From Oscillospiraceae bacterium (GTDB taxonomy: Bacteria > Bacillota > Clostridia > Oscillospirales > Acutalibacteraceae): 64,000 bases of DNA. This document shows, in pieces, positions 28,634 to 37,998 of the stretch. Each line of letters begins with the position of its first letter. The first letter of the stretch is position 1. Position numbers and translations under genes: made by a program. A model generated the notes under the pieces. That model saw nothing but the letters and a program-made list of their open reading frames with translations. It ran no database searches and was not told where the DNA came from. The stretch spans positions 17,402 through 81,401 of the forward strand of contig JAIRPV010000004.1 of the NCBI GenBank assembly GCA_031256825.1. The letters run 5' to 3'.

Positions 28634-29116
28634 TTACACCCGCTCCGCCCGGAAGTCGAGCACAATGCTTTCACGATCGAATTGCAGCCGCGTGGTGGTA
28701 ACGCCGGCCGCTTCAAACATGCGGCGGCTGGCCGCGAACTTTGGTTCGCCGGCATATTTATCCGAGAGATAGCGCACCTCTTTTATGCCGCACTGTATGA
28801 TGGCTTTCGCGCATTCGCAGCACGGGAACAGGGCCACGTAGATTTTGCTGCCTTCCAGGCTGCGCCCGCCGCTGTTAAGAATCGCGTTGAGTTCCGCGTG
28901 GCAGACATAAGGGTATTTCGCGCTGCCCTCCCAGGGGAACTCGTCGTCGCCGCATCCGGTGGGCAAGCCGTTATAGCCAACGGACATAATCTTGTTTTGC
29001 GCGTTGACGATACACGCGCCCACTTGCGTATGCGGATCTTTGCTGCGGCAGCCGGAAAGCAGGGCGATGCCCATAAAATATTCGTCCCAGCTGATATAAT
29101 CGCTGCGTTTTGGCAT
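28634..29116 (-). CDS. dCMP deaminase / ComEB-like deaminase
   Basis: CHAELNAIL and PCCECAKAIIQCGI zinc motifs. Confidence 0.9.
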   Translation of the reverse strand: MPKRSDYISWDEYFMGIALLSGCRSKDPHTQVGACIVNAQNKIMSVGYNGLPTGCGDDEFPWEGSAKYPYVCHAELNAILNSGGRSLEGSKIYVALFPCCECAKAIIQCGIKEVRYLSDKYAGEPKFAASRRMFEAAGVTTTRLQFDRESIVLDFRAERV

Positions 29117-29200
29117 AAGAGACTCCTTTCGCGCTAGCGCCCGTTCGCATCCGCGGAAGGATTTGCCGCGAAGCGCCGGCATAAATAAAGGCCGCCGATC

Positions 29201-29965
29201 CTAGCCCCTGACGGCAACCCAAACCGGGCAATGATCGGAACCATGGACGTCAGGCAAAATCCCCGCGCCGGAAAGCCGGGGGGCAAACCGCCGCGAGCAC
29301 AGCCAATAGTCAATGCGCCAGCCCACGTTGCGCTCCCGCGCGCCGCCCATATAGCTCCACCAGGAATAGGCCTCCCCGCGCTCGGGATAAAAATACCGGA
29401 ACGTATCGGTAAACCCGGCCGCCAGCAATTCGGTCATCTTCCCGCGCTCTTCGTCCGTAAAGCCGGCGCTGTGGTGATTGGCGGCGGGCCGGGCGATATC
29501 GATGGGCTGATGGGCCACGTTCATATCCCCGCAGACGAGCACGGGCTTTTGCTGATCGAGTTTGCAAACGTGCGCCCGGAACGCGTCCTCCCATTCCATG
29601 CGGTACGAAAGGCGCTCCAGTTCCCGCCGGGAATTGGGCGTGTAGACGTTCACCAGCCAGAATTCCGGGAATTCCAGGTTGACGACGCGGCCTTCTTTGT
29701 CGTGCTCTTCCAACCCCAGCCCAAACGTGGCGTTCAGCGGCTTGGCGCGGCTGAACACCGCCGTGCCGGCGTAGCCCCTTTTTTGCGCGGAGTTCCAGTA
29801 GGCCTCATAGCCCTCGGTCAAAAACAGCTCTGTATCGACCTGCCGCGCTTCGGCCTTTGTCTCCTGCAAGCAAAACACATCCGCATCCAGCGCCGCAAAC
29901 GCTTGCGCGAAGCCGTTCTTCAGGCATGCCCTGACGCCGTTGACGTTCCACGATACCAGCTTCAT
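29201..29965 (-). CDS. xth: Exodeoxyribonuclease III
   Basis: MKLVSWNVNGVRACLKNGF; LQETKAE; GDMNVAHQPIDIA; GSDHCPV. Confidence 0.93.
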   Translation of the reverse strand: MKLVSWNVNGVRACLKNGFAQAFAALDADVFCLQETKAEARQVDTELFLTEGYEAYWNSAQKRGYAGTAVFSRAKPLNATFGLGLEEHDKEGRVVNLEFPEFWLVNVYTPNSRRELERLSYRMEWEDAFRAHVCKLDQQKPVLVCGDMNVAHQPIDIARPAANHHSAGFTDEERGKMTELLAAGFTDTFRYFYPERGEAYSWWSYMGGARERNVGWRIDYWLCSRRFAPRLSGAGILPDVHGSDHCPVWVAVRG

Positions 29966-30483
29966 TGCGCAGCCTCTCCCGCCTTTTTTTTCTTGAAAAC
30001 AAAAAACTTGCTGAAAATATAATTGAGCACGGTAACAAGCACCCCGATCACGCCCCATTGGGTCACGAAGCGGTACGCGTCTATCGGCTCAATTTTGGAA
30101 AGCGGCGGCCCCAGCCCAAGCCACCAGGGCGCAAAAAACGGCTCCGCTTTGGGCCAGATCAGCTCGAATGTCACAACCAGCAGCACATATTCCACCAGCA
30201 CAAACGACACGACCCGCATGGCCGAAAACGAAACCGCCTCCCGCACAACGGCGCGGAGCGGCCGCCATGCCGTTTTGAACACAAAGGCCTTGTTCACCCA
30301 AAAGGCGAACAAAAGCGCCAGCACAAACGACACCCACTTGCTCAACAGGTAGGTGTGATCCCCCCACCGGGGTTTGAGCAGCCATTCCAGACCCTGAAGG
30401 GAAATCATGCTCACCAGCGACGTCAGCACGCCAAACAAAAGATAGGCTGCCAATTCCCGCATCCGCGCGCTCGGCTTTTTCAT
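29962..30483 (-). CDS. GtrA-family membrane protein
   Basis: YLLFGVLTSLVSMISL, FWVNKAFVFK motif. Confidence 0.8.
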   Translation of the reverse strand: MKKPSARMRELAAYLLFGVLTSLVSMISLQGLEWLLKPRWGDHTYLLSKWVSFVLALLFAFWVNKAFVFKTAWRPLRAVVREAVSFSAMRVVSFVLVEYVLLVVTFELIWPKAEPFFAPWWLGLGPPLSKIEPIDAYRFVTQWGVIGVLVTVLNYIFSKFFVFKKKKAGEAAQ

Positions 30484-30502
30484 AGGATACCCCCGCAAAC
30501 GA

Positions 30503-31075
30503 TTACGCCAAAATTTCTCCAACCGCCCCGGTTTCAACACAGCCGGCGTTGGACTCGTCGGTATCGATATGCATGGCCAGCGCAAAATCCGGATGCACGC
30601 GCACCACCACCCCGCCGAAGACAATGCTCCTGTCTTCGCCGTCGTATTTCACCTGCACAATCTGCCGATCCTTCAGGCCATAGGCCTGCGCGTCGGCGGG
30701 CGTTGCGTGAATATGCCGCCTGGCGGCGATAACGCCTTCCGGAATGGCGACTTCACCCAGCGGCCCCACAATGGTGCAGCCGGGGCTGCCTTTTACGTCG
30801 CCGCTTTCGCGCACACGCACGGAAAGGCCGATGGCGCGCGCGTCGGTCAGCGAAATTTCGGCCTGCGTTGCCGGGCGCACGGGCCCCAGAATAGAAGCGT
30901 TGAGCTTCCCCTTCGGGCCAACGATTGCCACCTTTTCTTCGCAGGCAAACTGCCCGGGCTGCGACAGCGCCTTCTTTGGCGTCAGTTCATAACCCGGCCC
31001 AAACAGAGTGTCGAGGGCTTCGCGGCTCACATGCACATGCCGCGCAGAAGTTTCGATGAGAACAGATTTTTCCAC
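30503..31075 (-). CDS. pduL: PduL-family phosphate acyltransferase (GTG start)
   Basis: ETSARHVHVSREALDTLFG; RHIHATPADA; VRVHPDFALAMHIDTDESNA. Confidence 0.88.
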   Translation of the reverse strand: MEKSVLIETSARHVHVSREALDTLFGPGYELTPKKALSQPGQFACEEKVAIVGPKGKLNASILGPVRPATQAEISLTDARAIGLSVRVRESGDVKGSPGCTIVGPLGEVAIPEGVIAARRHIHATPADAQAYGLKDRQIVQVKYDGEDRSIVFGGVVVRVHPDFALAMHIDTDESNAGCVETGAVGEILA

Positions 31076-31176
31076 GGTGCTCCTCCTGAAACAATTTTTA
31101 GTGCAAAAAGTATCATAACACGGAATGCCAATGATGTCAAGCAAAATCGAATGGGGCAACCTCAGTTTGCGAAGGC

Positions 31177-32613
31177 TCACACCCCAATTTCCGCCGTCAT
31201 GCCCAGCCAGCCGGCATGTTTGGCAAGCAGCGGCTGCACCTGCTCCGCCAAAAATTCCTCCGTCTGCCGCGGCGCGCGGCCAACAAACGCCGCCGGATCA
31301 AGCATCGCGGCCAGTTCCTCCAGCGTTGCGCCGAAAGCGGGGTCGGCGGCAATGCGGGGCAAAAGGTCGTTTTCGCCGCCCTCCAGCTTCACCTGCCGCG
31401 CCGCCGCCTGCGAATGCACCCGGATCCGCTCGTGCAGTTCCTGCCGATCGCCCCCGCGTTTTACCGCATCCATCAGGATATTTTCCGTCGCCATAAACGG
31501 CAGCTCCGCCCACAGGCGCTTTTCAATCATCTTCGGATAAACAACCAGTCCGGAGGCCACGTTGAGATACAGTTCCAAAATCGCGTCCGCGGCCAAAAAC
31601 GCTTCCGCCACGGCAATGCGTTTGTTCGCGCTGTCGTCAAGCGTGCGTTCAAACCACTGCGCCCCGGCGGTCATAGCCGGGTTGAGCGCATCGGCGATCA
31701 CATAGCGCGCCAGCGACGCCATGCGTTCGCAGCGCATGGGGTTGCGCTTATAGGCCATGGCGCTGGAGCCAATCTGCTCCTTTTCGAACGGCTCTTCCAG
31801 CTCTTTGAGATGCTGAAGCAAGCGAAGATCATTTGAAAATTTCATGGCCGCCTGGGCAATCACCGAAAGCGCGGCAAGCACCTGGCTGTCCACAATGCGC
31901 GAATACGTCTGCCCGCTGACGGGATAACACCCGGGGAAGCCCATCTTTTCGGCAATTTTTTCGTCCAGCGCCCTGCACTTCGCGTGATCTCCTTCAAACA
32001 GCTCCAAAAAACTCGCCTGCGTGCCGGTGGTCCCCTTTGAGCCCAACAGCCGCATCTGACCGCTCTGGTGTTCCAGCGTCTCCTCGGCCAGCAGCAAATC
32101 TTGCAGCCAAAGCGCGGCGCGCTTGCCAACGGTGGTTGGCTGCGCGGGCTGGAAGTGAGTGAAGGCCAGGCAAGGCAAATCTTTGTATTGCCGCGCAAAC
32201 GCGGCCAGCGCGGCGATGACGTTAATCAGCTTTTTGTGCAGCAGCCGCAGCGCCTCGGTCATGATAATCAGATCGGTGTTGTCGCCAACATAGCACGACG
32301 TGGCCCCCAGATGGATGATGGGCCGCGCCCCGGGGCATTGCTGCCCAAACGCGTAAACATGCGCCATAACGTCGTGGCGAACCAGCCGCTCGCGCTCCTG
32401 CGCCACTTCGTAGTTGATATCGTCCGCGTGCGCGCGCATTTCTTCAATCTGCTCCTGATCAATGGCGGCAAGCCCCAGTTCCCGCTCCGCCTCGGCCAGG
32501 GCGATCCAGAGTTTACGCCATGTGCGGAACTTAAAATCCGGGGAAAACAGGTACTGCATTTCGCGGCTCGCGTAGCGCGAATTCAAGGGGGATTCGTAAG
32601 TTGGTTTTTGCAT
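31177..32613 (-). CDS. purB: Adenylosuccinate lyase
   Basis: YESPLNSRYASREM; IGSSAMAYKRNPMRCE signature. Confidence 0.95.
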   Translation of the reverse strand: MQKPTYESPLNSRYASREMQYLFSPDFKFRTWRKLWIALAEAERELGLAAIDQEQIEEMRAHADDINYEVAQERERLVRHDVMAHVYAFGQQCPGARPIIHLGATSCYVGDNTDLIIMTEALRLLHKKLINVIAALAAFARQYKDLPCLAFTHFQPAQPTTVGKRAALWLQDLLLAEETLEHQSGQMRLLGSKGTTGTQASFLELFEGDHAKCRALDEKIAEKMGFPGCYPVSGQTYSRIVDSQVLAALSVIAQAAMKFSNDLRLLQHLKELEEPFEKEQIGSSAMAYKRNPMRCERMASLARYVIADALNPAMTAGAQWFERTLDDSANKRIAVAEAFLAADAILELYLNVASGLVVYPKMIEKRLWAELPFMATENILMDAVKRGGDRQELHERIRVHSQAAARQVKLEGGENDLLPRIAADPAFGATLEELAAMLDPAAFVGRAPRQTEEFLAEQVQPLLAKHAGWLGMTAEIGV

Positions 32614-32690
32614 GGTGCCTCCTGTCGATGTTCGATTTCGCTTTTTAACATGATACCATAAAAGCCAGCCGCTTTGTCAGCCGGCTGTGT

Positions 32691-33284
32691 TCAGTGGCTG
32701 TATTTCCCCATCGCCTCTTCCATTTTTCCGGCCAGAATGAGGGCGGCGGCCCCGCAGGCGTCGTCTGCGGCCCGGCGCAGCGCCAGCAGCTCTTCCTTCG
32801 GCATATCGCCCAGAACCCAGTCGATCAGGCCGCCATCCGGTTGGGGGGCCTGCCCCACGCCCAGCTTGATGCGCGGAAATTCCTGAGAACCCAGGCAGCG
32901 AATCACGCTCTTGATTCCGTTGTGCCCCCCGGCGCTGCCGCCGCGCCGAATGCGCACCGTGCCGGGCCGCAGCGCGATATCGTCAAAAATGACCAGCACG
33001 CATTCCGGCGGAATGCGGTAAAAATTGGCGCACGCGGCGATCGCCTCGCCGCTGCGGTTCATATATGTATTGGGTTTCATCAAGACGCAGCGCTGGCCGC
33101 CCAGTTCCGTCAGGCCAATCAGCGCGTGGAATTTGAGCTTGTCCGTCTTGCAGCGGCATTCGGCCGCCAGGGCATCCAGGCACAAAAAGCCCGCGTTGTG
33201 CCGGCTGATTTCGTATTGCCTGCCCGGGTTCCCCAGGCCCGCGACAATCCACTGCGGCGGCCCCGGCTTATGAAATAAACTCAT
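32691..33284 (-). CDS. pth: Peptidyl-tRNA hydrolase
   Basis: VAGLGNPGRQYEISRHNAGF; GGSAGGHNGIKSVI; start at 33284. Confidence 0.93.
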   Translation of the reverse strand: MSLFHKPGPPQWIVAGLGNPGRQYEISRHNAGFLCLDALAAECRCKTDKLKFHALIGLTELGGQRCVLMKPNTYMNRSGEAIAACANFYRIPPECVLVIFDDIALRPGTVRIRRGGSAGGHNGIKSVIRCLGSQEFPRIKLGVGQAPQPDGGLIDWVLGDMPKEELLALRRAADDACGAAALILAGKMEEAMGKYSH

Positions 33285-33955
33285 CGCTGTCCCCTGCCCT
33301 CTTTGTTGACCTGCCGCGCCCGCGCGACGGCGAACCCCCCCGCGGGCACGTCTTCGGTGATGACCGATCCCGCGGCGGTATAGGCCCCCGGGCCGACGCT
33401 CACCGGCGCGACCAGGCTGTTGTGGCAGCCGATGAACGCGCCGTCGCCAACCTGGGCGCGGTGTTTTTGTTTGCCGTCGTAGTTCGCCACCGCCAGGCCG
33501 CAGCCCACGTTGATCGCTTTGCCGAAATCCGCGTCGCCAATATAACTCAGGTGCGCAATCTTTGTCGCGTCGCCGATGTTCGCGTTCTTTAGCTCCACAA
33601 AATTGCCAATGCGCAGCCGCTGCCCCAATTTTGTGCCCGGCCGCAGCCGCACCCAGGGGCCAATCTCGCAATCCGCGCCAATTTCGGCCCCTTCGCTTTG
33701 CACATTGTTGAGAACGGCCCGGCTGCCCACCGTTGTATCGCACAGCACGCTGTTTGGCCCAATCACACAATGTTCTCCGATCACGGTGTTGCCGCAGAGA
33801 ATGCTCCCCGGCAAAATGAGCGTCCCCGCGCCGACTTGCACCCCCCCGGTAACGACGACCCCGTCCGCGCAGGGGATGCGCACCCCCGCCGCACGCAGGG
33901 CGGCCAGCGCCGCCGCGCGGTCTTTTTCTTCCATCGCAAACTGCGACGCATCCAT
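33281..33955 (-). CDS. Stand-alone left-handed beta-helix acyltransferase resembling the GlmU C-terminal domain
   Basis: IGPWVRLRPGTKLGQRLRIGNFVELKNANIGDATKIAHLSYIGDADFGKAINVGCGLAVANYDGKQKH; no uridyltransferase domain. Confidence 0.8.
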   Translation of the reverse strand: MDASQFAMEEKDRAAALAALRAAGVRIPCADGVVVTGGVQVGAGTLILPGSILCGNTVIGEHCVIGPNSVLCDTTVGSRAVLNNVQSEGAEIGADCEIGPWVRLRPGTKLGQRLRIGNFVELKNANIGDATKIAHLSYIGDADFGKAINVGCGLAVANYDGKQKHRAQVGDGAFIGCHNSLVAPVSVGPGAYTAAGSVITEDVPAGGFAVARARQVNKEGRGQR

Positions 33956-34050
33956 GGGTTTGGCCCTCCTCCGATACTGCCTACTACCTATTATGCCATA
34001 AAAGCTATGAAAATGCAAGAAATTTCTCTGTACAAACGCTCAAAATTATG

Positions 34051-34218
34051 TTATAATAAGCACAAGGCCTGTGGCGAGGGATGATTTTGCGAAGCAGTTG
34101 CCAATGACGAACCGCTCACCGCAGGTGTGTTATAATAAGCACAAGGCCTGTGGCGAGGGATGATTTTGCGAAGCAGTTGCCAATGACGAACCGCTCACCG
34201 CAGGTGTGTTATAATAAG
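34051..34218 (+). repeat. 79-bp tandem repeat, 2 identical copies plus a partial third, each with an extended -10 and a long hairpin
   Basis: ttataataag at 34051, 34130 and 34209 (period 79). Confidence 0.95.
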
Positions 34219-34258
34219 CGCAGCTTTCCGTATTCCGCATTGATAAAGGGGAACCGCT

Positions 34259-35671
34259 ATGCAAATCACAAGCCTCACCGCCCTTGCGCTGGCCGCAAAG
34301 CTGCATTCCGGCGAATGCTCCGTGGCGGAGGCGCTCGACGCGCACTACGCCGCCATTGAGCAAAGCGAATGCAACTGCTACACCTCCCTTTGCAAAGAGG
34401 AGGCCTATGCGCGGGCGGAAGAAATCCAGCGGCGGCTGAACCGGGGCGAACGTCTGTCGCCCCTGGCGGGCGTGCCCGTTGCCGTAAAGGATCTCATCTG
34501 CACAAAGGGCGCGCGCACCACTTGCGCCTCGCGCATGCTCCGGGATTTCATCCCGCCATACGATGCGACCGTTACAGAAAAGTTGAACGCCGCCGATCTG
34601 ATCATTCTGGGCAAAACCAACATGGATGAGTTCGCCATGGGCTCGACCACGGAGACATCCTGCTTTGGCCCCACAAAAAACCCGAAGAATCCCGCGCATG
34701 TGCCCGGCGGTTCCTCGGGCGGCAGCGCCGCTGCCGTGGCGGCGCACGAAGCCCCGGTTGCCCTGGGCAGCGACACAGGCGGTTCTATCCGCCAGCCCGC
34801 GGCCTACTGCGGCTGCGTTGGGCTGAAGCCAACATATGGCGCGGTTTCGCGCTACGGGCTGATCGCCTACGCTTCCTCGCTGGATCAGATTGGCCCCATG
34901 GCGCGCACCACAGCCGACTGCGCCGCGCTGTTCGATCTCATCAAAGGCAAGGATCCGCGCGACTCCACTTCTGTGGAAAACCCCGGCAAGCCAGCGCGGC
35001 CGATACAGGGGTTGCGCGTCGGCGTCCCATACGAGTTTTTCGGCGAAGGGCTTCAGCCGGAAACCGCCGGGGCCGTGCTTGCCGCGAAAGAAAAACTGGC
35101 GGAGCTGGGCGCTGTTGTGGAGGATTTGCACCTGCCCGCGTCGGAATACGCCGTGCCGACGTACTACATCATTGCCTGCGCCGAAGCCTGCTCCAATCTG
35201 TCGCGCTACGACGGCGTAAAATATGGGCACAGCAGCCCCGAAGCCGTCAACCTGCGCGGCACCTATATCAAATCCCGCAGCGAAGGCTTTGGGTTGGAGG
35301 TCAAGCGCCGCATTATGCTCGGCAATTTTGTGCTCAGCTCCGGCTATTTCGACGCCTATTATAAAAAGGCCCTGCAAGCCAGGCGGCTGATTCAGCAAGC
35401 CTATTTTAAAGCTTTCGAGCGCTGCGACGTTATTCTTGGCCCCGTTGCCCCAACCACCGCCCCAAAGCTCGGCGAAAGCCTCGACGACCCGCTGAAGATG
35501 TATTTAAGCGATATCTATACCGTCACCGTGAACATCGCGGGCCTGCCCGCGCTTTCGCTGCCCTGCGGAACAGACGCGGAGGGTCTGCCCATTGGCATGC
35601 AGCTGATTGGGCGGCCCTTTGAGGAGGCAACGCTGCTGGGCGCGGGGGGAGCGTTCGAAGAAGCGCAATAA
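34259..35671 (+). CDS. gatA: Asp-tRNA(Asn)/Glu-tRNA(Gln) amidotransferase subunit A (amidase signature)
   Basis: VAVKDLICTKGARTTCASRML; GGSSGGSAAAVAA; GSDTGGSIRQPA. Confidence 0.92.
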   Translation: MQITSLTALALAAKLHSGECSVAEALDAHYAAIEQSECNCYTSLCKEEAYARAEEIQRRLNRGERLSPLAGVPVAVKDLICTKGARTTCASRMLRDFIPPYDATVTEKLNAADLIILGKTNMDEFAMGSTTETSCFGPTKNPKNPAHVPGGSSGGSAAAVAAHEAPVALGSDTGGSIRQPAAYCGCVGLKPTYGAVSRYGLIAYASSLDQIGPMARTTADCAALFDLIKGKDPRDSTSVENPGKPARPIQGLRVGVPYEFFGEGLQPETAGAVLAAKEKLAELGAVVEDLHLPASEYAVPTYYIIACAEACSNLSRYDGVKYGHSSPEAVNLRGTYIKSRSEGFGLEVKRRIMLGNFVLSSGYFDAYYKKALQARRLIQQAYFKAFERCDVILGPVAPTTAPKLGESLDDPLKMYLSDIYTVTVNIAGLPALSLPCGTDAEGLPIGMQLIGRPFEEATLLGAGGAFEEAQ

Positions 35672-35684
35672 AAGGAGGCGCCCT

Positions 35685-36296
35685 ATGCTGGCCATCATCG
35701 ACTACGGCGCGGGCAATCTGCAAAGCGTAAAAAAAGCGCTCGATTACCTCGGCGCGGCGTGCGAAATCACAGACGACCCGCATAAAATAGAAACAGCCCG
35801 CGGCGTAATCCTGCCGGGCGTGGGTTCTTTTGGCGAAGCCATGGAGTCCATGCACCGCCGCGGCCTGTTCAGCGCCGTGCGCCGCGCGGCCGACGGCACG
35901 CGCCCTTTTTTGGGCATCTGCCTGGGGCAGCAGCTGCTCTTTGCCGCTTCAGAAGAAAGCCCCGGCGCGCCGGGTTTCGGCGCGCTGCCCGGCAGCGTGG
36001 TGAAGCTCCCGTCCGACGGCGGCAAGCGGAAAATCCCGCACATGGGCTGGAACTCCATCGCCCTGCAAACCCAGGAGGGCCTGTTCGCGGGCGTGCCCCA
36101 GGGCACTTATGTATATTTTGTCCACTCGTTTTATGTGCGCGCACAAAACCCCGCGCACATTGCCGCCACAACGGAATACGGCGCGGAGATCCACGCGGCG
36201 GTGCACAGCGGGCAGCTCTGGGCCACGCAGTTTCATCCGGAAAAAAGCGGGGAAGCCGGTCTGCTGATGCTGCGTAATTTCATTGGATTATGCTGA
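35685..36296 (+). CDS. hisH: Imidazole glycerol phosphate synthase subunit HisH
   Basis: IIDYGAGNLQSVKKAL; LPGVGSFGEAM; GICLGQQLLF; QFHPEKS. Confidence 0.93.
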   Translation: MLAIIDYGAGNLQSVKKALDYLGAACEITDDPHKIETARGVILPGVGSFGEAMESMHRRGLFSAVRRAADGTRPFLGICLGQQLLFAASEESPGAPGFGALPGSVVKLPSDGGKRKIPHMGWNSIALQTQEGLFAGVPQGTYVYFVHSFYVRAQNPAHIAATTEYGAEIHAAVHSGQLWATQFHPEKSGEAGLLMLRNFIGLC

Positions 36297-36344
36297 CAAA
36301 AACCGGCCGGCGCGGAACACCCGCGCCAACCAAATGATAACAGC

Positions 36345-36370
36345 GGGAGGGCAAACGCCCTCCCGTTATA
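36345..36370 (+). terminator. Terminator-like hairpin after hisH
   Basis: CGGGAGGGC-AAAC-GCCCTCCCG + TTATATTT. Confidence 0.6.
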
Positions 36371-36461
36371 TTTGGCCCCTGCGGTTATTTTTTCTGTTCT
36401 GCATAACTTCTGTTGCCCCTGCCAAACTAAACGCGAAACGCCTGCGAACGGAGGGAAGAAC

Positions 36462-36899
36462 ATGCAGACATCCCGCGAAGACTATAAAAAAATGGTAAAA
36501 AAGGCAACGCCGCCCAGCGCCCATGTGCAGCACTGGATTCTCAGTTTTTTGGTGGGCGGAGCCATTTGCGCGCTGGGGCAGGGCATCCGTCTGCTCTGCG
36601 AGGCGCAGAAAGTGGATGAAGAAACCATCCGCATCATTGTACCGTGCGCGCTGGTGGCGCTTTCGGCGCTGCTGACCGCGCTGGGGCTGTTTGACAAAAT
36701 CGGCAAGTTCGCCGGAGCGGGCAGCGCCGTGCCCATCACCGGCTTTGCCAACTCGATTGTGTCTTCCGCCATGGAACACCGCTGCGAAGGCCTTGTGCTG
36801 GGCGTTGGGGCAAACATGTTTAAGCTGGCGGGGCCAGTTTTGGCCTATGGCACCGCCGTTTGCACCATCTATGGGTTGCTTTATCTGATTTTTCAATAA
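36462..36899 (+). CDS. spoVAC: Stage V sporulation protein AC
   Basis: Family-like sequence; followed by spoVAD. Confidence 0.9.
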   Translation: MQTSREDYKKMVKKATPPSAHVQHWILSFLVGGAICALGQGIRLLCEAQKVDEETIRIIVPCALVALSALLTALGLFDKIGKFAGAGSAVPITGFANSIVSSAMEHRCEGLVLGVGANMFKLAGPVLAYGTAVCTIYGLLYLIFQ

Positions 36900-36912
36900 G
36901 GAGGGCTGCGGC

Positions 36913-37938
36913 ATGCCAACGATGACACAGCCGATTCAAAGGCTGGCGCCCGGGGTAATCAAGTGCGCCGCGTTTGTTCTGGGGCAAGCCGCCGTTGGCG
37001 GCAGGCAGGAAGCGCAGGGGCCCCTGGGGCCGAAGTTTGCCGAAACCTTCGGCCGCGCGGAACTCGGCGAGGATTGCTGGGAAATGGCGGAAACCCATTT
37101 GCAGCAGGCCGCGATGCGCCACGCCCTGCGGGCCGCAAACCGCCGGGCAGCCGACCTGCACTTCGGCGGCGATCTGCTGAACCAGTGCTCCGCCACCAAC
37201 TTTACCATGCGCGAAATGCAGTTTCCCGTCGCGGGGCTATACAGCGCCTGCGCAACCTTTGCCGAAAGCCTTGCTCTGGCCGCCCTCGCCGCAGCCAGCG
37301 GGGCGGCGGAATGCGTCAGCGCCTGTGTGTCGTCCCATTTTTGCGCGGCGGAAAAGCAGTTTCGTTTCCCGCTGGAATACGGCGGGCAGCCAACCCCCGC
37401 CTCTCAGCGCACGGCCACCGCCGCGGGCGCGGTGATCCTGGGGCCGGAGGGATCATCGGGCCACGCAAAAATTACCCATGCCATTTTTGGCCGCGTCGTC
37501 GACATGGGGATCAAAGACGCCAACGAGATGGGCGCCGCCATGGCCCCGGCGGCGCTGGATACCTTAAAGCGCTTTCTTGACGCCACGCACACCATGCCCG
37601 GCGATTATGACATGATTCTGACCGGCGATCTGGGCGCCGTTGGATCGGCGTTGCTGCTGAAACTGGCGCGGCGGGAGCTGGGGCTGGAACTGAGCGGCGT
37701 TCACCGCGACTGCGGCATGCTGCTCTACCACGCGGGCGAACAGGATGTGGGCGTTGGCGGTTCCGGCGCGGGCTGCTCGGCAGCGGTGGTTTGCGCGGAA
37801 ATCCTGCCCGCGCTGCAATCGGGAAGCCTGCGCGCGGTGCTGCTGCTGGGCACCGGCGCGCTGCTTTCGGCAATCTCCCCTTTGCAGGGCGAAACCATAC
37901 CGGCCATCTGCCACGGCGTGCGCCTGACGCGCGCGTAA
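36913..37938 (+). CDS. spoVAD: Stage V sporulation protein AD (thiolase-like fold)
   Basis: YCEFGGDLLNQ-like LHFGGDLLNQCSATNFTMREM; GPEGSSGHAKITHAIFGRVVDMGI. Confidence 0.92.
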   Translation: MPTMTQPIQRLAPGVIKCAAFVLGQAAVGGRQEAQGPLGPKFAETFGRAELGEDCWEMAETHLQQAAMRHALRAANRRAADLHFGGDLLNQCSATNFTMREMQFPVAGLYSACATFAESLALAALAAASGAAECVSACVSSHFCAAEKQFRFPLEYGGQPTPASQRTATAAGAVILGPEGSSGHAKITHAIFGRVVDMGIKDANEMGAAMAPAALDTLKRFLDATHTMPGDYDMILTGDLGAVGSALLLKLARRELGLELSGVHRDCGMLLYHAGEQDVGVGGSGAGCSAAVVCAEILPALQSGSLRAVLLLGTGALLSAISPLQGETIPAICHGVRLTRA

Positions 37939-37998
37939 CGCCCTCCCACACGGCTCCCCAACCCGAAAAAAAGTTCTCAAGAAGAAAGGAATACGCGC

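Noticed and set aside
34051-34218. 79-bp array as CRISPR
   Set aside because: The whole unit is identical between copies, with no variable spacers and no cas genes.
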